38,893 nucleotides of DNA, from positions 1 to 38,893 of the forward strand of contig LJHW01000041.1 in assembly GCA_001295865.1 (NCBI GenBank). The letters are read 5' to 3'. Source of the stretch: a beta proteobacterium AAP65. GTDB lineage: Bacteria; Pseudomonadota; Gammaproteobacteria; Burkholderiales; Burkholderiaceae_C. The translations under genes and the position numbers were made by a program. This document shows positions 27,935 through 37,280 of the stretch, piece after piece (within the stretch, counting starts at the first letter, position 1; every line of letters starts with the position of its first letter). Under the pieces are notes generated by a model that worked only from the letters and a program-made list of their open reading frames with translations, was not told the DNA's origin and ran no database searches.

Positions 27935-28809
27935 GGCTGGGCTCCTGGAAGAGGCTTCTGGTAGACCATCGCGTCGGGGAAGCGGCGCACGGTGAAGAGC
28001 GATGTGATGCGGCTCATCGATTCGGAGTGGCCCAGGCAGATGAAACCGCCGGGCGACAGCGCGTCGTACATGGCCTCTGCGGCCACGCGGCGCGAGACGT
28101 CGTCGAAGTAGATGAGCAGGTTGCGGCAGAAGATCAGGTCGATGTCGCGGAACTTGCGCGTGTCGCTGGCCTCGTTCAGGTTGACGCGGCTGAAGTCCAC
28201 CGCCGCGACGAGATCGCGCGAGATCTCGAAGTCGCCGTCGCTGCGCGGCCGGAAGTAGCGCTCCAGGTAGGGCTTGGGCAACTGGGCCACGCTGCGTGGC
28301 GAATACACGCCGCGCTGCGCGCGGGCCAGCACGCCGGTGTCGATGTCGCTGGACAGGATCTCGACCTCGTAGTCGTCGATCTTCGGCCAGCGCTCCAGCA
28401 GGTAGATCGCGATGGAGTAGGGCTCCTCGCCGGTCGACGAAGGGATGCTCCAGATGCGGATGCGGCCGCCCGGGCGCTTGCGCTTGACCACCTCGTTCAG
28501 CATGTCGTTGACCATGCAGTCGAACTGGTAGGCCTCGCGGAAGAAGTAGGTCTCGTTGACCGTCATCGCGTTGACCAGTTCCTGCAGTTCCTCGCCGCTC
28601 GATTCGAAGCGCAGGCCGATGAAGTAGCTGCGGAAGTCGTCGGCGCCGGTGGCCTCGATGCGGTCGATCAAGCGCTTGTCGACGAAGTAGCGTTTGCTGT
28701 CGTCGAAGTGGATGCCGGTCTTGCGGTAGAAGAATTCGCGGAACTTCTGGAAGTCGGCATCGGTGATGACGAGCTTGCGGGCGGCGGCGGTGGCTGCGCG
28801 CATGGTCAC
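27931..28809 (-). CDS. cheR: Chemoreceptor glutamate methyltransferase CheR
   Basis: A 292-residue S-adenosylmethionine-dependent enzyme that methylates receptor glutamates for adaptation. The N-terminal helical domain precedes the Rossmann domain, which has IRIWSIPSSTGEEPYSIAIYLLE (the SAM loop; the usual Cys-Ser is Pro-Ser here), then EILSSDIDTGVLARAQRGVYS and DLIFCRNLLIYFD with the conserved Asn-Leu-Leu-Ile-Tyr-Phe. The frame ends in the cheY overlap. The start may be GTG 28809, which overlaps the HEAT gene stop by 4 nt, or ATG 28803 two codons later. No C-terminal pentapeptide-binding surface can be judged. Confidence 0.94.
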   Translation of the reverse strand: MTMRAATAAARKLVITDADFQKFREFFYRKTGIHFDDSKRYFVDKRLIDRIEATGADDFRSYFIGLRFESSGEELQELVNAMTVNETYFFREAYQFDCMVNDMLNEVVKRKRPGGRIRIWSIPSSTGEEPYSIAIYLLERWPKIDDYEVEILSSDIDTGVLARAQRGVYSPRSVAQLPKPYLERYFRPRSDGDFEISRDLVAAVDFSRVNLNEASDTRKFRDIDLIFCRNLLIYFDDVSRRVAAEAMYDALSPGGFICLGHSESMSRITSLFTVRRFPDAMVYQKPLPGAQP

Positions 28810-29432
28810 GAGCCCCGGATCCGCTGCGCCGCCATCTCGGCCGCGAAGCCGATGAAGGGGTCGTCAGGAAAGCGCTGGCGCGCCAGCGCCAGGGCCGGCA
28901 GGTCTTCGGGCACGCCCACCTCCGCCAGCACCTCGAGCGCGGCCGCCACCACGTTGACGGCGGCGTCCTGCTGCATCGCCTCCAGCAGCCACGGGCGCAC
29001 CTGGCTGTGGCGCAGATCGCCCAGCAGGTTGACAGTGAAGATGCGGACGTCCACGTCGCGGTCCTTCAGCAGGGCCTTGATGCGGGGGCCCACGGCCGCC
29101 GGCATGCCGGCCAGCACCTCGATGGCGCCGTTTCGCAACTCGGCGTCTTCGCTGCGCAGCAGCGGCAGCAGCACGTTCACGGCTTCGTCGCCGGGCTGGG
29201 CCGACAGGCTCGTGAAGAGCGATTGCCGCACCGTGCTGTCGCGCTCGCAGAGCAACTGCTCGCCCAGCGCCCAGCCGGCTTCGCGGTGGCCCGCCAGGTC
29301 GCGCGCGGCCCAGCGGCGCTGCTCCTTGTCGCCCGTGCGCAGCTGCAGCAGCAGGCCGTCCAGGTCGCGGCCGTGCTCGCGCTCGACAACCTCGCGCAGC
29401 CCTTCGTTGGTGTGTGTCTTGCGCAGTCCCAT
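28806..29432 (-). CDS. HEAT-repeat protein in the chemosensory operon
   Basis: A 208-residue soluble protein made almost wholly of helix pairs. Repeats with the HEAT pattern are visible, for example DKEQRRWAARDLAGH, DSTVRQSLFTSL, DAELRNGAIEVLAG, DVDVRIFTVNLLGDL and a last pair around NVVAAALEVLAEVG. HEAT solenoids bind partner proteins, so this is probably a scaffold or adaptor for the array; no enzyme motif is seen. Placed between CheB and CheR and overlapping the cheR start by 4 nt, it belongs with the adaptation enzymes. Such proteins occur in some chemosensory clusters but their role here is unknown. Confidence 0.85.
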   Translation of the reverse strand: MGLRKTHTNEGLREVVEREHGRDLDGLLLQLRTGDKEQRRWAARDLAGHREAGWALGEQLLCERDSTVRQSLFTSLSAQPGDEAVNVLLPLLRSEDAELRNGAIEVLAGMPAAVGPRIKALLKDRDVDVRIFTVNLLGDLRHSQVRPWLLEAMQQDAAVNVVAAALEVLAEVGVPEDLPALALARQRFPDDPFIGFAAEMAAQRIRGS

Positions 29433-29450
29433 GGCGCTCGCCTTTCGAAG

Positions 29451-30599
29451 TCAGTTCAGGGGCCGTGACGGCAGGATCCACTGGCACAGCTGCTGCGCCA
29501 CGGCCTGGGAGGGCAGCACCGCCGTGGCGCCGCCGCGTTCGATCAGTTCGCCGGGCATGCCGAAGACGACCGCGGTCTCTTCCGATTCCGCGATGGTCCG
29601 GCCGCCGCGTTGGTGCAGCTTGTGCAGCGCGGTGGCGCCGTCGTTGCCCATGCCGGTGAGCTGCACGCCGACGATCTGCTCGGCCGGCATGAAGCGCATG
29701 GCGCTGTCCACGAGCAGGTCCACCGACGGATGCCACAGGTGCTCGGCCGCCTCGGGCCGCGGCATCGCCACCAGGCGGTTCAGGCGCTCGGCCACCACCA
29801 TGTCCGAGCCGCCCTGGCCGATGTAGACCGTGCTCGCCTCCAGCGGCATGGGCGCATCGCACTCGCGCACCTGCACGGCGCACAACGCGTCCATGCGGCG
29901 CGCGAAGGCGCTGGTGAAGTTGCGCGGCATGTGCTGGGCCAGCAGCACCGGCCAGGGGAAGTCGCCGGGCAGTTGCGGCAGGATGTCCTCCAGCGTGCGC
30001 GGCCCGCCGGTGGAGACGCCGATGATCACCAGCCCTGCCGGCTTCAGGGCGTCGGCGCCGCGCAGCGCCGGGGCGCTGCTGCGTGCCGGCTCGGGGCGCG
30101 GAGGGCGGGCTGGGGCGGGGCGCGCCGCCACCGTCGCCGCCGCCCGCGGCGCGCTGGCCTGGGCCAGAGGGGCCGGCCTGGTCGTGCTGCGCGCCGTGCG
30201 CAGGCGGGGGCGGCTGCCGCTGGCCGCGCGCACCTTCTCCACCAAGGTGCCGGCGATCTCGTCCACCGTCAGCGAGATCGTGCCGCCCGGCTTGGCGATG
30301 AAGTCCACCGCGCCCAGCGCCAGCGCCTCGAAGGTGGCCCGGGCGCCCTGCTCGGTGAGCGAGGACACCATCACCACAGGGGTGGGCCGCGCCTGCATCA
30401 TCAGGCTCAGCGCCGTGAGGCCGTCCATCTCGGGCATGTTGATGTCCAGCGTCACGACATCGGGCTCCCAGTCGGTCAGCTGCGCCAGGCCTTCGGCGCC
30501 GTTGCGGGCCACGGCTACGTCGAAGCCGGCTTCGCCGAGCACGCCAGTGAGCAGGCGCCGCATGAGCGCTGAATCATCGACAACGAGCACCTTGGCCAT
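29451..30599 (-). CDS. cheB: Protein-glutamate methylesterase/deamidase CheB
   Basis: A 382-residue response regulator-enzyme that removes methyl groups from receptors. The receiver domain has Asp8-Asp9 in LVVDDSALM and phospho-acceptor Asp52 in TLDINMPEMDG. A long Pro/Ala/Arg-rich linker (about 125-185) joins the esterase domain, whose triad is Ser196 in GVSTGGP, His223 in AQHMPRNFT, and Asp320 in GMGNDGA. Length is slightly above the 350 of E. coli because of the linker. ATG 30599 begins the receiver. It follows the triple-CheW gene by 23 nt and precedes the HEAT gene by 18 nt. With CheR it gives the pathway a complete methylation cycle. Confidence 0.95.
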   Translation of the reverse strand: MAKVLVVDDSALMRRLLTGVLGEAGFDVAVARNGAEGLAQLTDWEPDVVTLDINMPEMDGLTALSLMMQARPTPVVMVSSLTEQGARATFEALALGAVDFIAKPGGTISLTVDEIAGTLVEKVRAASGSRPRLRTARSTTRPAPLAQASAPRAAATVAARPAPARPPRPEPARSSAPALRGADALKPAGLVIIGVSTGGPRTLEDILPQLPGDFPWPVLLAQHMPRNFTSAFARRMDALCAVQVRECDAPMPLEASTVYIGQGGSDMVVAERLNRLVAMPRPEAAEHLWHPSVDLLVDSAMRFMPAEQIVGVQLTGMGNDGATALHKLHQRGGRTIAESEETAVVFGMPGELIERGGATAVLPSQAVAQQLCQWILPSRPLN

Positions 30600-30622
30600 G
30601 GCACTGCGCCTCTGTTGCGGCC

Positions 30623-32293
30623 TCAGGCCGCCCGTGCCAGGGCGGGCCGCGGCGGGGCGACGGCTTCGTCGTCGGCGCTTGCCGCGGTCTCGTCGAGGCG
30701 GCGCATCGCGCGCATCTCGCGGGCGGCCAGCAACTGCTCGGGGTCGATCAGCATCACCAGGCGCTTGCCCTGCTGCAGCTTGGCCACCTGGGCGATGAGG
30801 CGGCCTTGCTCGTCGCTGAGTTCTGGGGCCGGCGCGATGTCGGTGCGTGCGATGCGCAGCACCTCGGCCACCGAATCGACGATGAAGCCAGTGCGCAGCC
30901 CGCCCAGCGTGTAGACCATGATGCGCTGGCCCTCGTGGCGCTCGATGGCCGGCATGCCCAGGCGCTTGCGCTGGTCGATCACCGGCAGCACCGTGCCGCG
31001 CAGGTTGATCACGCCTTCCACGAAGGCGGGCGTGCGCGGCACGCGCGTCAGCACCTCGGGCACGCGCACGATCTCCTGCACGCTCATGATGGGCACGCCG
31101 AACTCTTCGGCGCCCAGGCGGAAGATCACCACCTGGGTGTCGTCGTCGGTGCTGGCCGTGGCGTGGTTCGGGTGGCGGGCTGGGGCCATGTCGGCGTTCT
31201 CCTGCGTGAGTTCGATGTCCCCGGGCGCTTCGCGGCTGGCGGCGCCGACGGCGTCGCGCACGCCCGGCAGCCCCAGGAGCTGTTCGGTGGCAATGATGGA
31301 AACCAGCCGGCGCCCGCCATCCAGGCGGCAGATGGCCTCGAACTCCTGCATGTCGCCGCCGCGGGCCAGCGCACCGGGCAGGGCCTCGGTCTGGTGGCGC
31401 GGCACGCTCAGCACCTCTTTCACGGCATCGGTGACGAGGCCGACCTGCGCACCGCCCGGCAGCACCACCACCACGATGCGGTGGTGCTCGTTGGCCACCA
31501 GTGCAGGCAAACCGAAGAGGCTGCGCAGGCTCACCAGCGGCAGCAGGCGCTGGCGCAGCGAGATCAGCCCCAGCATGTGCGCGGGGGTGTTCGGCACCGC
31601 GGTGATGGCCTCGGGCAGCTGCACGATCTCCTGCACATCGGCGATGTTCAGCGCGTACTCCTGGCCCGCCACCGTGAAGCTCACCAAGCGCAGGTCGTCG
31701 CTGCCGGCGGTGGCCGCGTCGGCCGAGACGCTGTCGGCCGTGCTGCGCTCGCCGCTGGCGCTGCGCTGCCCATTGCGGGCCATGGCGGCGAACTGGTCGC
31801 CGACCAGGCGCTCGAAGTTCAGCACCATCATCAGCCGGCGCCGGCCGTCGGCGCTGGGGCGCTGGATCACGCCCGACAGGTACTCGGCCTGCACGATGCC
31901 CTGGATGTGTTCGGCCGGCTGCAGTTCGCCCGGCTCGATGTTCACCACGCTGGCCACGCGGTCGACCACGAAACCCAGTGGCTGTCCGAGGTTGATGACC
32001 AGGGCGCGGGTGGCTTCGTCGTGCGTGCGTTCCTCGGTGCCGAAGATGCGCCGCAGATTCACGATGGGCAGCACGCGGCCGCGCAGGTTGGCCAGGCCGT
32101 CCAGCGCCGAGGGCGCCAGCGGCAGGCGTGCCACCTCGGGCACGCGGATGATCTCCTGCACCGGCGCCATGGGCACGGCGAACATCTCGCCGGCCACGTC
32201 GAAGGTGACGAACTGGCGGTCGCTGACGGCAGCGTCGCCGCCGGCCAGGGCGTCGGCCCCGGAGGGCGGCGCTTGGGCGAGGGTGGCCTCCAT
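30623..32293 (-). CDS. Triple-CheW scaffold protein
   Basis: A 556-residue protein with three CheW domains in a row, about 26-165, 200-345 and 385-525, joined by low-complexity linkers. Domains 1 and 3 have the INLRG/ANLRG motif whose Arg contacts receptors and CheA; domain 2 has ISLRQ instead, with Gly replaced by Gln, so it may bind differently. Each domain has the VPxxxVQEIxRVPE-like strand and a VDSVAEVL/VDRVASVV-type segment. Ordinary CheW is about 165 residues and single-domain. No separate CheW gene was seen in the cluster, so this may be the sole coupling protein and could bridge several receptors. It lies between the tandem receptor and cheB. Confidence 0.92.
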   Translation of the reverse strand: MEATLAQAPPSGADALAGGDAAVSDRQFVTFDVAGEMFAVPMAPVQEIIRVPEVARLPLAPSALDGLANLRGRVLPIVNLRRIFGTEERTHDEATRALVINLGQPLGFVVDRVASVVNIEPGELQPAEHIQGIVQAEYLSGVIQRPSADGRRRLMMVLNFERLVGDQFAAMARNGQRSASGERSTADSVSADAATAGSDDLRLVSFTVAGQEYALNIADVQEIVQLPEAITAVPNTPAHMLGLISLRQRLLPLVSLRSLFGLPALVANEHHRIVVVVLPGGAQVGLVTDAVKEVLSVPRHQTEALPGALARGGDMQEFEAICRLDGGRRLVSIIATEQLLGLPGVRDAVGAASREAPGDIELTQENADMAPARHPNHATASTDDDTQVVIFRLGAEEFGVPIMSVQEIVRVPEVLTRVPRTPAFVEGVINLRGTVLPVIDQRKRLGMPAIERHEGQRIMVYTLGGLRTGFIVDSVAEVLRIARTDIAPAPELSDEQGRLIAQVAKLQQGKRLVMLIDPEQLLAAREMRAMRRLDETAASADDEAVAPPRPALARAA

Positions 32294-32304
32294 GGCGGGC
32301 TTCC

Positions 32305-34230
32305 TCAGTTGCTCTGCAGTTCGTCGGCCAGCGAGGCGATCTCCTCGATCGCGGCGCTGAGCTCCTCGGTGCCCTGGGCCTGCTGCTTGGCGGCGGCGGC
32401 GGCTTGCTCGGAGGCCTTCTCGGCCTGCGTAGCCGCGGTGCTGACCTGGCTGACGGCCACCTTCACCTGCGCCAGTGCGGCCACGATCTCCTGCGAGGCG
32501 GCCACCGATTCGATGTTGCCGCGCTCGATCTCGGCCAGGTCGACCTCGATGATCTGCAGGTTGGTGGTGATGCTCTTGGCCTTCTCCACTTCCAGCAGCG
32601 CGCCGGCCATGATCTCGCCCAGATCGCGCCCCACCAGGCCGATCTGGTCCTGGATGCTCTTGACGAGGTCCTTGATGCGGTCGGCGTTCTCGGCCGAGTC
32701 GTGCGCGAGGTTGCGGATGTCGGTGGCCACCACCACGAAGCCCTTGCCGTACTCACCGGCGCGCGCCGCCTCGATGCTGCCGTTGACGGCCAGCATGTTG
32801 GTCTGGATGCTGACCTGCGTGATGGCGTCGACGATCTTGTCGATGCGCCGGCTCACCAGTTCCAGCTCCTTGATCTGCTGCGCGCTGGTGCGGGTGGACT
32901 CCACACCGCTGGCGATGCTGCCGACCAGGCTGTCGATGTGCGCCTTGTTCTCGCTCATCAGCGCCTTGATGGAGCTGGCCTTGTCGCGGGCGGCTGTCGA
33001 GCGTGTCTCGGCCATCTGCGCGCCTTTCTCGATCTGCGTGATCGCGGCGGCGCTTTCCGCCGTGGCCGAAGCCTGCGTCTGGGCGCCTTTGCGGATCTGG
33101 TCCAGCGCCACCATGATCTGGCCGGCCGAGCGGTTGATCTCCTGCACCGCGCCCGACAGCTCCTCGGCCGCCGAGGCCACTTCCTCGGCGCTCTTGGCGA
33201 TGTCGGTGGAGTTCTTCAGCTCGTCGGCGATCTCGCTGAGGTTCTGCGAGGTTTGCTCGCACTCCTGCAGCGCGGCCGACTGCTCTTCCACCGTCTTGGC
33301 GGCCTCTTCGCTGGCCGAGCTCTGCTCGGTGGCAGCCGCGGCGATCTCCTCGGCGCCTTTCAGCGCCTGCTGCGCGGCCACCGAGCTCTGCTGCGCGGCC
33401 GCGGCGATTTCGGCCGAGCCGGCCACGATGTCGGCCGCATCGGCGCTGATGCGCTCCATCTGCTGGCGGATCACGCCGCTCTTCTCGACCTCGGCCTGGA
33501 TGTTCTCTGCCGCGTCGTTGATGCCGGTGGCGATGCCCTTCACCTCGCCCTGGATCTGGCCCACCAGATCCTGGATCTGCTTGGCGCTTTTTTCGCTGGT
33601 TTCGGCCAGCGTGCGCACCTCGTCGGCCACGACGGCAAAGCCCTTGCCGTGGGCGCCGGCGCGGGCGGCCTCGATGGCGGCGTTCAGCGCCAGCAGGTTG
33701 GTCTGGTCGGCGATGCGCGCCACGGCCTTGACGATGTCGCCGATGTTGGCCGCCTGTCGCTCAAGCTCGGCCACCATCTTCACGCTCTCGGCCTGGCGCC
33801 GCGCGGCGACGCCGACGTTGGTGAGGGTGGACTGCACCTCCGCGTTGATGCGGACGGCCATGGCCTGCCCCGCCTCGGCCTTGCCCTTGGAGGTGACGGC
33901 CGCGCTCAGCTGGCGGGTGATGGCGCCGGCCACCTGGGTCAGCGCGGCCAGCGACTCCTGGGCGGCACCGGCGGCCTCTTCGGCCCCGCTGGCAATCTGA
34001 TCGGCGGCGCGCTTGAGCTCTTCGGCTGCCGAGGCCGATTCGTTGATGCCGGCCGACAGCTGGCTGGAGGCGCTGGCCACCCGTTCGGCGGCCTGCTGCT
34101 GCTTGGCCAGCGTGCGGGCGCGCTTGCGGTTGGCCTCGGCGTCGCGCGTCATCGCTTTCGTCAGGCCCTTGGAGACCGCGGCAGGCTGTGGGGCTGCCGG
34201 GGCTTCGCGATGCTTCATCACCAGGGACAT
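32305..34230 (-). CDS. Soluble tandem receptor with two chemotaxis signalling hairpins
   Basis: A 641-residue methyl-accepting chemotaxis-type protein with no membrane helix and no ligand domain. It contains two complete receptor hairpin tips: residues 171-207 ([20 protein letters not shown] then [12 protein letters not shown]) and 471-507 ([20 protein letters not shown] then [12 protein letters not shown]), exactly 300 residues apart. Each is flanked by Ala/Glu-rich coiled-coil arms with methylation-helix-like stretches ([36 protein letters not shown]). The second tip departs from consensus at several usually fixed places. No C-terminal CheR-binding pentapeptide. ATG 34230 has GGAG 8 nt upstream. 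First gene of the operon. Confidence 0.9.
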   Translation of the reverse strand: MSLVMKHREAPAAPQPAAVSKGLTKAMTRDAEANRKRARTLAKQQQAAERVASASSQLSAGINESASAAEELKRAADQIASGAEEAAGAAQESLAALTQVAGAITRQLSAAVTSKGKAEAGQAMAVRINAEVQSTLTNVGVAARRQAESVKMVAELERQAANIGDIVKAVARIADQTNLLALNAAIEAARAGAHGKGFAVVADEVRTLAETSEKSAKQIQDLVGQIQGEVKGIATGINDAAENIQAEVEKSGVIRQQMERISADAADIVAGSAEIAAAAQQSSVAAQQALKGAEEIAAAATEQSSASEEAAKTVEEQSAALQECEQTSQNLSEIADELKNSTDIAKSAEEVASAAEELSGAVQEINRSAGQIMVALDQIRKGAQTQASATAESAAAITQIEKGAQMAETRSTAARDKASSIKALMSENKAHIDSLVGSIASGVESTRTSAQQIKELELVSRRIDKIVDAITQVSIQTNMLAVNGSIEAARAGEYGKGFVVVATDIRNLAHDSAENADRIKDLVKSIQDQIGLVGRDLGEIMAGALLEVEKAKSITTNLQIIEVDLAEIERGNIESVAASQEIVAALAQVKVAVSQVSTAATQAEKASEQAAAAAKQQAQGTEELSAAIEEIASLADELQSN

Positions 34231-34480
34231 GGGGGTTCTCCGAGCCGAGCGTTGGGGGGCCAGGAGCAGCTCGGCGGGACCACTCCTGTCATGGGTTGCT
34301 GACCGCGCCGGCCATCGCCCTGATGGGAAGAAATGATCTGACAAAAATGATTTTTAGTGCAGTGATGCCGGCGACTATTTCGATACTTTTGCTACTTACT
34401 AGAAAAAAATGATGAAAAGTGTGCAGTGTACGCATCGCGAGGCGCACCAGATCGTGGGGGCGCTAGCCCCCCCGGCGTCT
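34231..34480. promoter_or_regulatory. AT-rich control region of the chemosensory operon
   Basis: This 250-nt gap between the divergently ending DUF72 gene and the tandem receptor contains, at about 34325-34425, an island with long A and T runs (including a run of seven A) in an otherwise about 68% GC region. It is the likely site of the operon promoter. I tried sigma-70, sigma-28 (TAAA-N15-GCCGATAA) and sigma-54 (GG-N10-GC) matches on the minus strand and none fits. Near 34456-34471 a GGGGGC-GCTA-GCCCCC hairpin lies 10 nt past the DUF72 stop and may act as a weak terminator for it. No gene is seen in the gap. Confidence 0.5.
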
Positions 34481-35482
34481 TCAGGCGGCGGTGTCGAGGG
34501 CCGCCGCCAGCGCCAGCACCGAAGCCGGGGCGCAGCCCTCGGCCTTGTTGTTGACGGTGATGAAGGCCGCACGCCCGGCCTGCAGCGTGGCGATCACCAC
34601 CTTCACCAAGGTCTGGCGCGTGGGCAGGTCTTCGGCCTGGAAGCGGCTGAAGGGCGCCCAGGCATCGCGCGCCTCGGCGTAACGCTGGCCACGCTGCAGG
34701 TTCCAGCGGCACACCAGGTCGCCCGGCCAGGTGGCGCGCAACAGGGGCAGTTGCGCATCGGCGGCCGGCATGCGGTCGTGCAGGCCCAGCACGGGGCGCA
34801 CGCCGTGGAACTTCAACGTGGCCGCCAGGGCTGGCGTCAGCAGCGCCGGATCGCGCAGTTCCAGCGCCTGCTGGGCGTCGGGCGGCAGCGCCGCTTCCAC
34901 GGCGGCCCAGAGTGCGCCCAGGCGGCGCAGCAAGCTTGTTTCGTCATCGAGCCAGCGGCGCGGCAGCGGCGAGAGTTGCCACACCAGCACGCCCAGTTTG
35001 TCGGTCAGGCCCTCGGCCGCAGGCCGTGCGCACAACGCGACGGCTGCTTCGGCGTCCAGGAAGTGCGGGTTGTCGCGCAGCGCTGCGCCGGTGGCCGGGT
35101 CGCGCTCGGTGGCGTCGCTCAGCAGCGCCGGGGCCTTCACGACGAAGCGGAAGTGCGACGGCACCTGCGCGGCCAGCGCGCGGTAGGTGGCGGCCTCCAG
35201 CGGGCGGTAAAAGGCGCGGTCGAGGCTGACGGTGTTCAGCAGCGGGTGCTGGGCGTACGCGGCCAGGCCCTCGCGCGAGAGGCGCGCCTCGGGGTAGGCG
35301 CGGGCGAAGACCCAGCCCGCCCAGCCCGGGAAATGCCACGACGAGGTGCCCAGGTGCAGCCGCCCGCCCCAGCGCTGGTGCAGGCGCGCCGCCAAGGCCT
35401 GCACCTCAGCGCTGGTGGCCGCGGGCTGCACCCCGCCGCCTGTGGGCGGCAACTCGGCGTCGAAGAGCGCGGCTTGGGCCAT
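34481..35482 (-). CDS. DUF72 (YecE-family) protein
   Basis: A 333-residue cytoplasmic protein with the TIM-barrel-like DUF72 fold. Family motifs are present: HLGTSSWHFPGW near residue 45, LNTVSLDRAFYRPL, RFVVKAPALLSD, KLGVLVWQLSP, the Leu-Glu-Leu-Arg strand ending QQALELRDP, RWNLQRGQRYAEA and the terminal FITVNNKAEG. The biochemical role is unknown; the fold resembles sugar-phosphate and endonuclease-IV barrels, but no metal site is certain. ATG 35482 gives the conserved N-terminal spacing. It is divergent from fhs (93-nt gap) and alone on its strand in this stretch. Confidence 0.9.
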   Translation of the reverse strand: MAQAALFDAELPPTGGGVQPAATSAEVQALAARLHQRWGGRLHLGTSSWHFPGWAGWVFARAYPEARLSREGLAAYAQHPLLNTVSLDRAFYRPLEAATYRALAAQVPSHFRFVVKAPALLSDATERDPATGAALRDNPHFLDAEAAVALCARPAAEGLTDKLGVLVWQLSPLPRRWLDDETSLLRRLGALWAAVEAALPPDAQQALELRDPALLTPALAATLKFHGVRPVLGLHDRMPAADAQLPLLRATWPGDLVCRWNLQRGQRYAEARDAWAPFSRFQAEDLPTRQTLVKVVIATLQAGRAAFITVNNKAEGCAPASVLALAAALDTAA

Positions 35483-35575
35483 GGGCGGGCATTCTGGCGC
35501 GCCGGTGCGGCCGCGGCCAGACCGGCACAATGAACCGAAAGCCGCCACTGCCGTGCGGCGACCAGGAGACGCCTC

Positions 35576-37261
35576 TTGCCTGCCCAGCCCCTCAGCGACA
35601 TCGAGATCGCCCGCCAGGCCCGCCTGCGCCGCATCACCGACCTGGCCCAAGACCGCCTGGGCATCCCCGACGAACACCTGGTGCCCTACGGCCACCACAA
35701 GGCCAAGCTGGCGCTTCCCTACATCCGCAGCCTGGAAGGGCGGCCCGACGGCAAGCTCATCCTGGTGACGGCCATCAGCCCCACGCCGGCCGGCGAGGGC
35801 AAGACCACCACCACCGTGGGCCTGGGCGATGCGCTCAACCACATCGGCAAGAAGGCGCTGATCGCGCTGCGTGAACCCAGCCTCGGGCCCGTGTTCGGCC
35901 TGAAGGGCGGGGCCACGGGCGGCGGCCGCGCGCAGGTGGTGCCGATGGACGACATCAACCTGCACTTCACCGGCGACTTCCAGGCCATCGCGCTGGCGCA
36001 CAACCTGCTGTCGGCCTGCCTGGACAACCACATCCACCACGGCAACGCGCTGGACATCGACCTGCGGCGCATCGTCTGGAAGCGGGTGGTCGACATGAAC
36101 GACCGCGCGCTGCGCGACATCACCGTGGGCCTGGGCGGGCCGGGCAACGGCTTTCCGCGGCAAGACGGTTTCGACATCGTCGTGGCCAGCGAGGTGATGG
36201 CCATCCTGTGCCTGAGCACCAGCCTGGCCGACCTGAAAGCCCGCCTGGGCCGCATCGTCGTGGCCGAGACGCGCGGCCGCAAGCCCGTGACGGCGGCTGA
36301 CCTCAAGGTGCACGGCGCCATGGCCGTGCTGCTGAAAGACGCGCTGGCGCCCAACCTCGTGCAGACGCTGGAGAACAACCCGGCGCTGCTGCACGGCGGG
36401 CCTTTTGCGAACATCGCCCACGGCTGCAACAGCGTGATGGCCACGCGCACCGCACTGAAGCTGGCCGACTACGTGGTGACGGAAGCAGGCTTCGGCGCCG
36501 ACCTGGGTGCCGAGAAGTTCATCGACATCAAGTGCCGCAAGGCGGGCTTGGCGCCATCTGCTGCCGTGCTGGTGGCCACCATCCGCGCGCTGAAGTTCCA
36601 CGGCGGCGTGGCCGTGCCCGACCTCGGCCGTGAGGACCTGGGCGCGTTGGAGCGCGGGCTGGCCAACATCCAGCGCCACCTGCACAACCTGCGCGATGTG
36701 TTTGGTTTGCCCTGCGTTGTTTCCATCAACCATTTCAGCGCCGACACCGAAGCCGAACATGCCTTGCTGCGCGACCGGCTGGGTGCTTTCGGCGTGCCCG
36801 TGCTCACCGCGCGCCACTGGGCCGAAGGCGGTGCCGGTGCGGCCGAGGTGGCGCGTGCCGTGGTGGCCGCGTGCGAGCAGCCCAGCACGCTGCGCTTCGC
36901 CTACGAAGACGCCGACCCGCTGTGGGAGAAGGTGCGCAAGCTCGCCACGCGCACCTACGGCGCCGCCGACATCAGCGCCAGCAGCGCCGTGCGCAAGCAG
37001 ATCGCTGCGCTGCAAGAGGCCGGTTACGGCCACCTGCCCGTGTGCGTGGCCAAGACACAGGTCAGCTTCAGCACCGACCCCAGCCAGCGCGGCGCGCCCA
37101 GCGACCACGTGCTCGACATCCGCGAGGTGCGCCTGGCCGCGGGCGCCGAGTTCGTGGTGATGGTCTGCGGCGACATCATGACCATGCCCGGCCTGCCCAA
37201 GGTGCCGGCGGCCGAGCACATCGATCTCGACGACGCCGGCCAGATCATCGGCCTGTCCTGA
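35576..37261 (+). CDS. fhs: Formate-tetrahydrofolate ligase
   Basis: A 561-residue cytoplasmic enzyme that makes 10-formyl-tetrahydrofolate from formate, ATP and tetrahydrofolate. It starts with [21 protein letters not shown], has the P-loop [10 protein letters not shown] (70-79), the substrate region [49 protein letters not shown] and the late [20 protein letters not shown]. Length fits the 550-560 usual for bacteria. The start is TTG 35576 with AGGAG 7 nt upstream; an ATG at 35530 is in another frame. It supports one-carbon metabolism from formate. A WYL regulator follows 19 nt later on the same strand. Confidence 0.96.
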   Translation: MPAQPLSDIEIARQARLRRITDLAQDRLGIPDEHLVPYGHHKAKLALPYIRSLEGRPDGKLILVTAISPTPAGEGKTTTTVGLGDALNHIGKKALIALREPSLGPVFGLKGGATGGGRAQVVPMDDINLHFTGDFQAIALAHNLLSACLDNHIHHGNALDIDLRRIVWKRVVDMNDRALRDITVGLGGPGNGFPRQDGFDIVVASEVMAILCLSTSLADLKARLGRIVVAETRGRKPVTAADLKVHGAMAVLLKDALAPNLVQTLENNPALLHGGPFANIAHGCNSVMATRTALKLADYVVTEAGFGADLGAEKFIDIKCRKAGLAPSAAVLVATIRALKFHGGVAVPDLGREDLGALERGLANIQRHLHNLRDVFGLPCVVSINHFSADTEAEHALLRDRLGAFGVPVLTARHWAEGGAGAAEVARAVVAACEQPSTLRFAYEDADPLWEKVRKLATRTYGAADISASSAVRKQIAALQEAGYGHLPVCVAKTQVSFSTDPSQRGAPSDHVLDIREVRLAAGAEFVVMVCGDIMTMPGLPKVPAAEHIDLDDAGQIIGLS

Positions 37262-37280
37262 TCGTCTGCAGGCCCTGGCC

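Noticed and set aside
30806..34000. Long plus-strand open frame across the triple-CheW and receptor genes
   Set aside because: Composition is Ala/Ser-rich and repetitive, mirroring the coiled-coil codons on the other strand; not a gene.
34231..34480. Sigma-28 or sigma-54 promoter for the chemosensory operon
   Set aside because: TAAA and GG...GC elements occur, but the spacing or partner boxes do not fit.
35530..35577. ATG at 35530 as start of fhs
   Set aside because: It is out of frame with the conserved Fhs sequence; the TTG at 35576 has a good ribosome site and the family N terminus.
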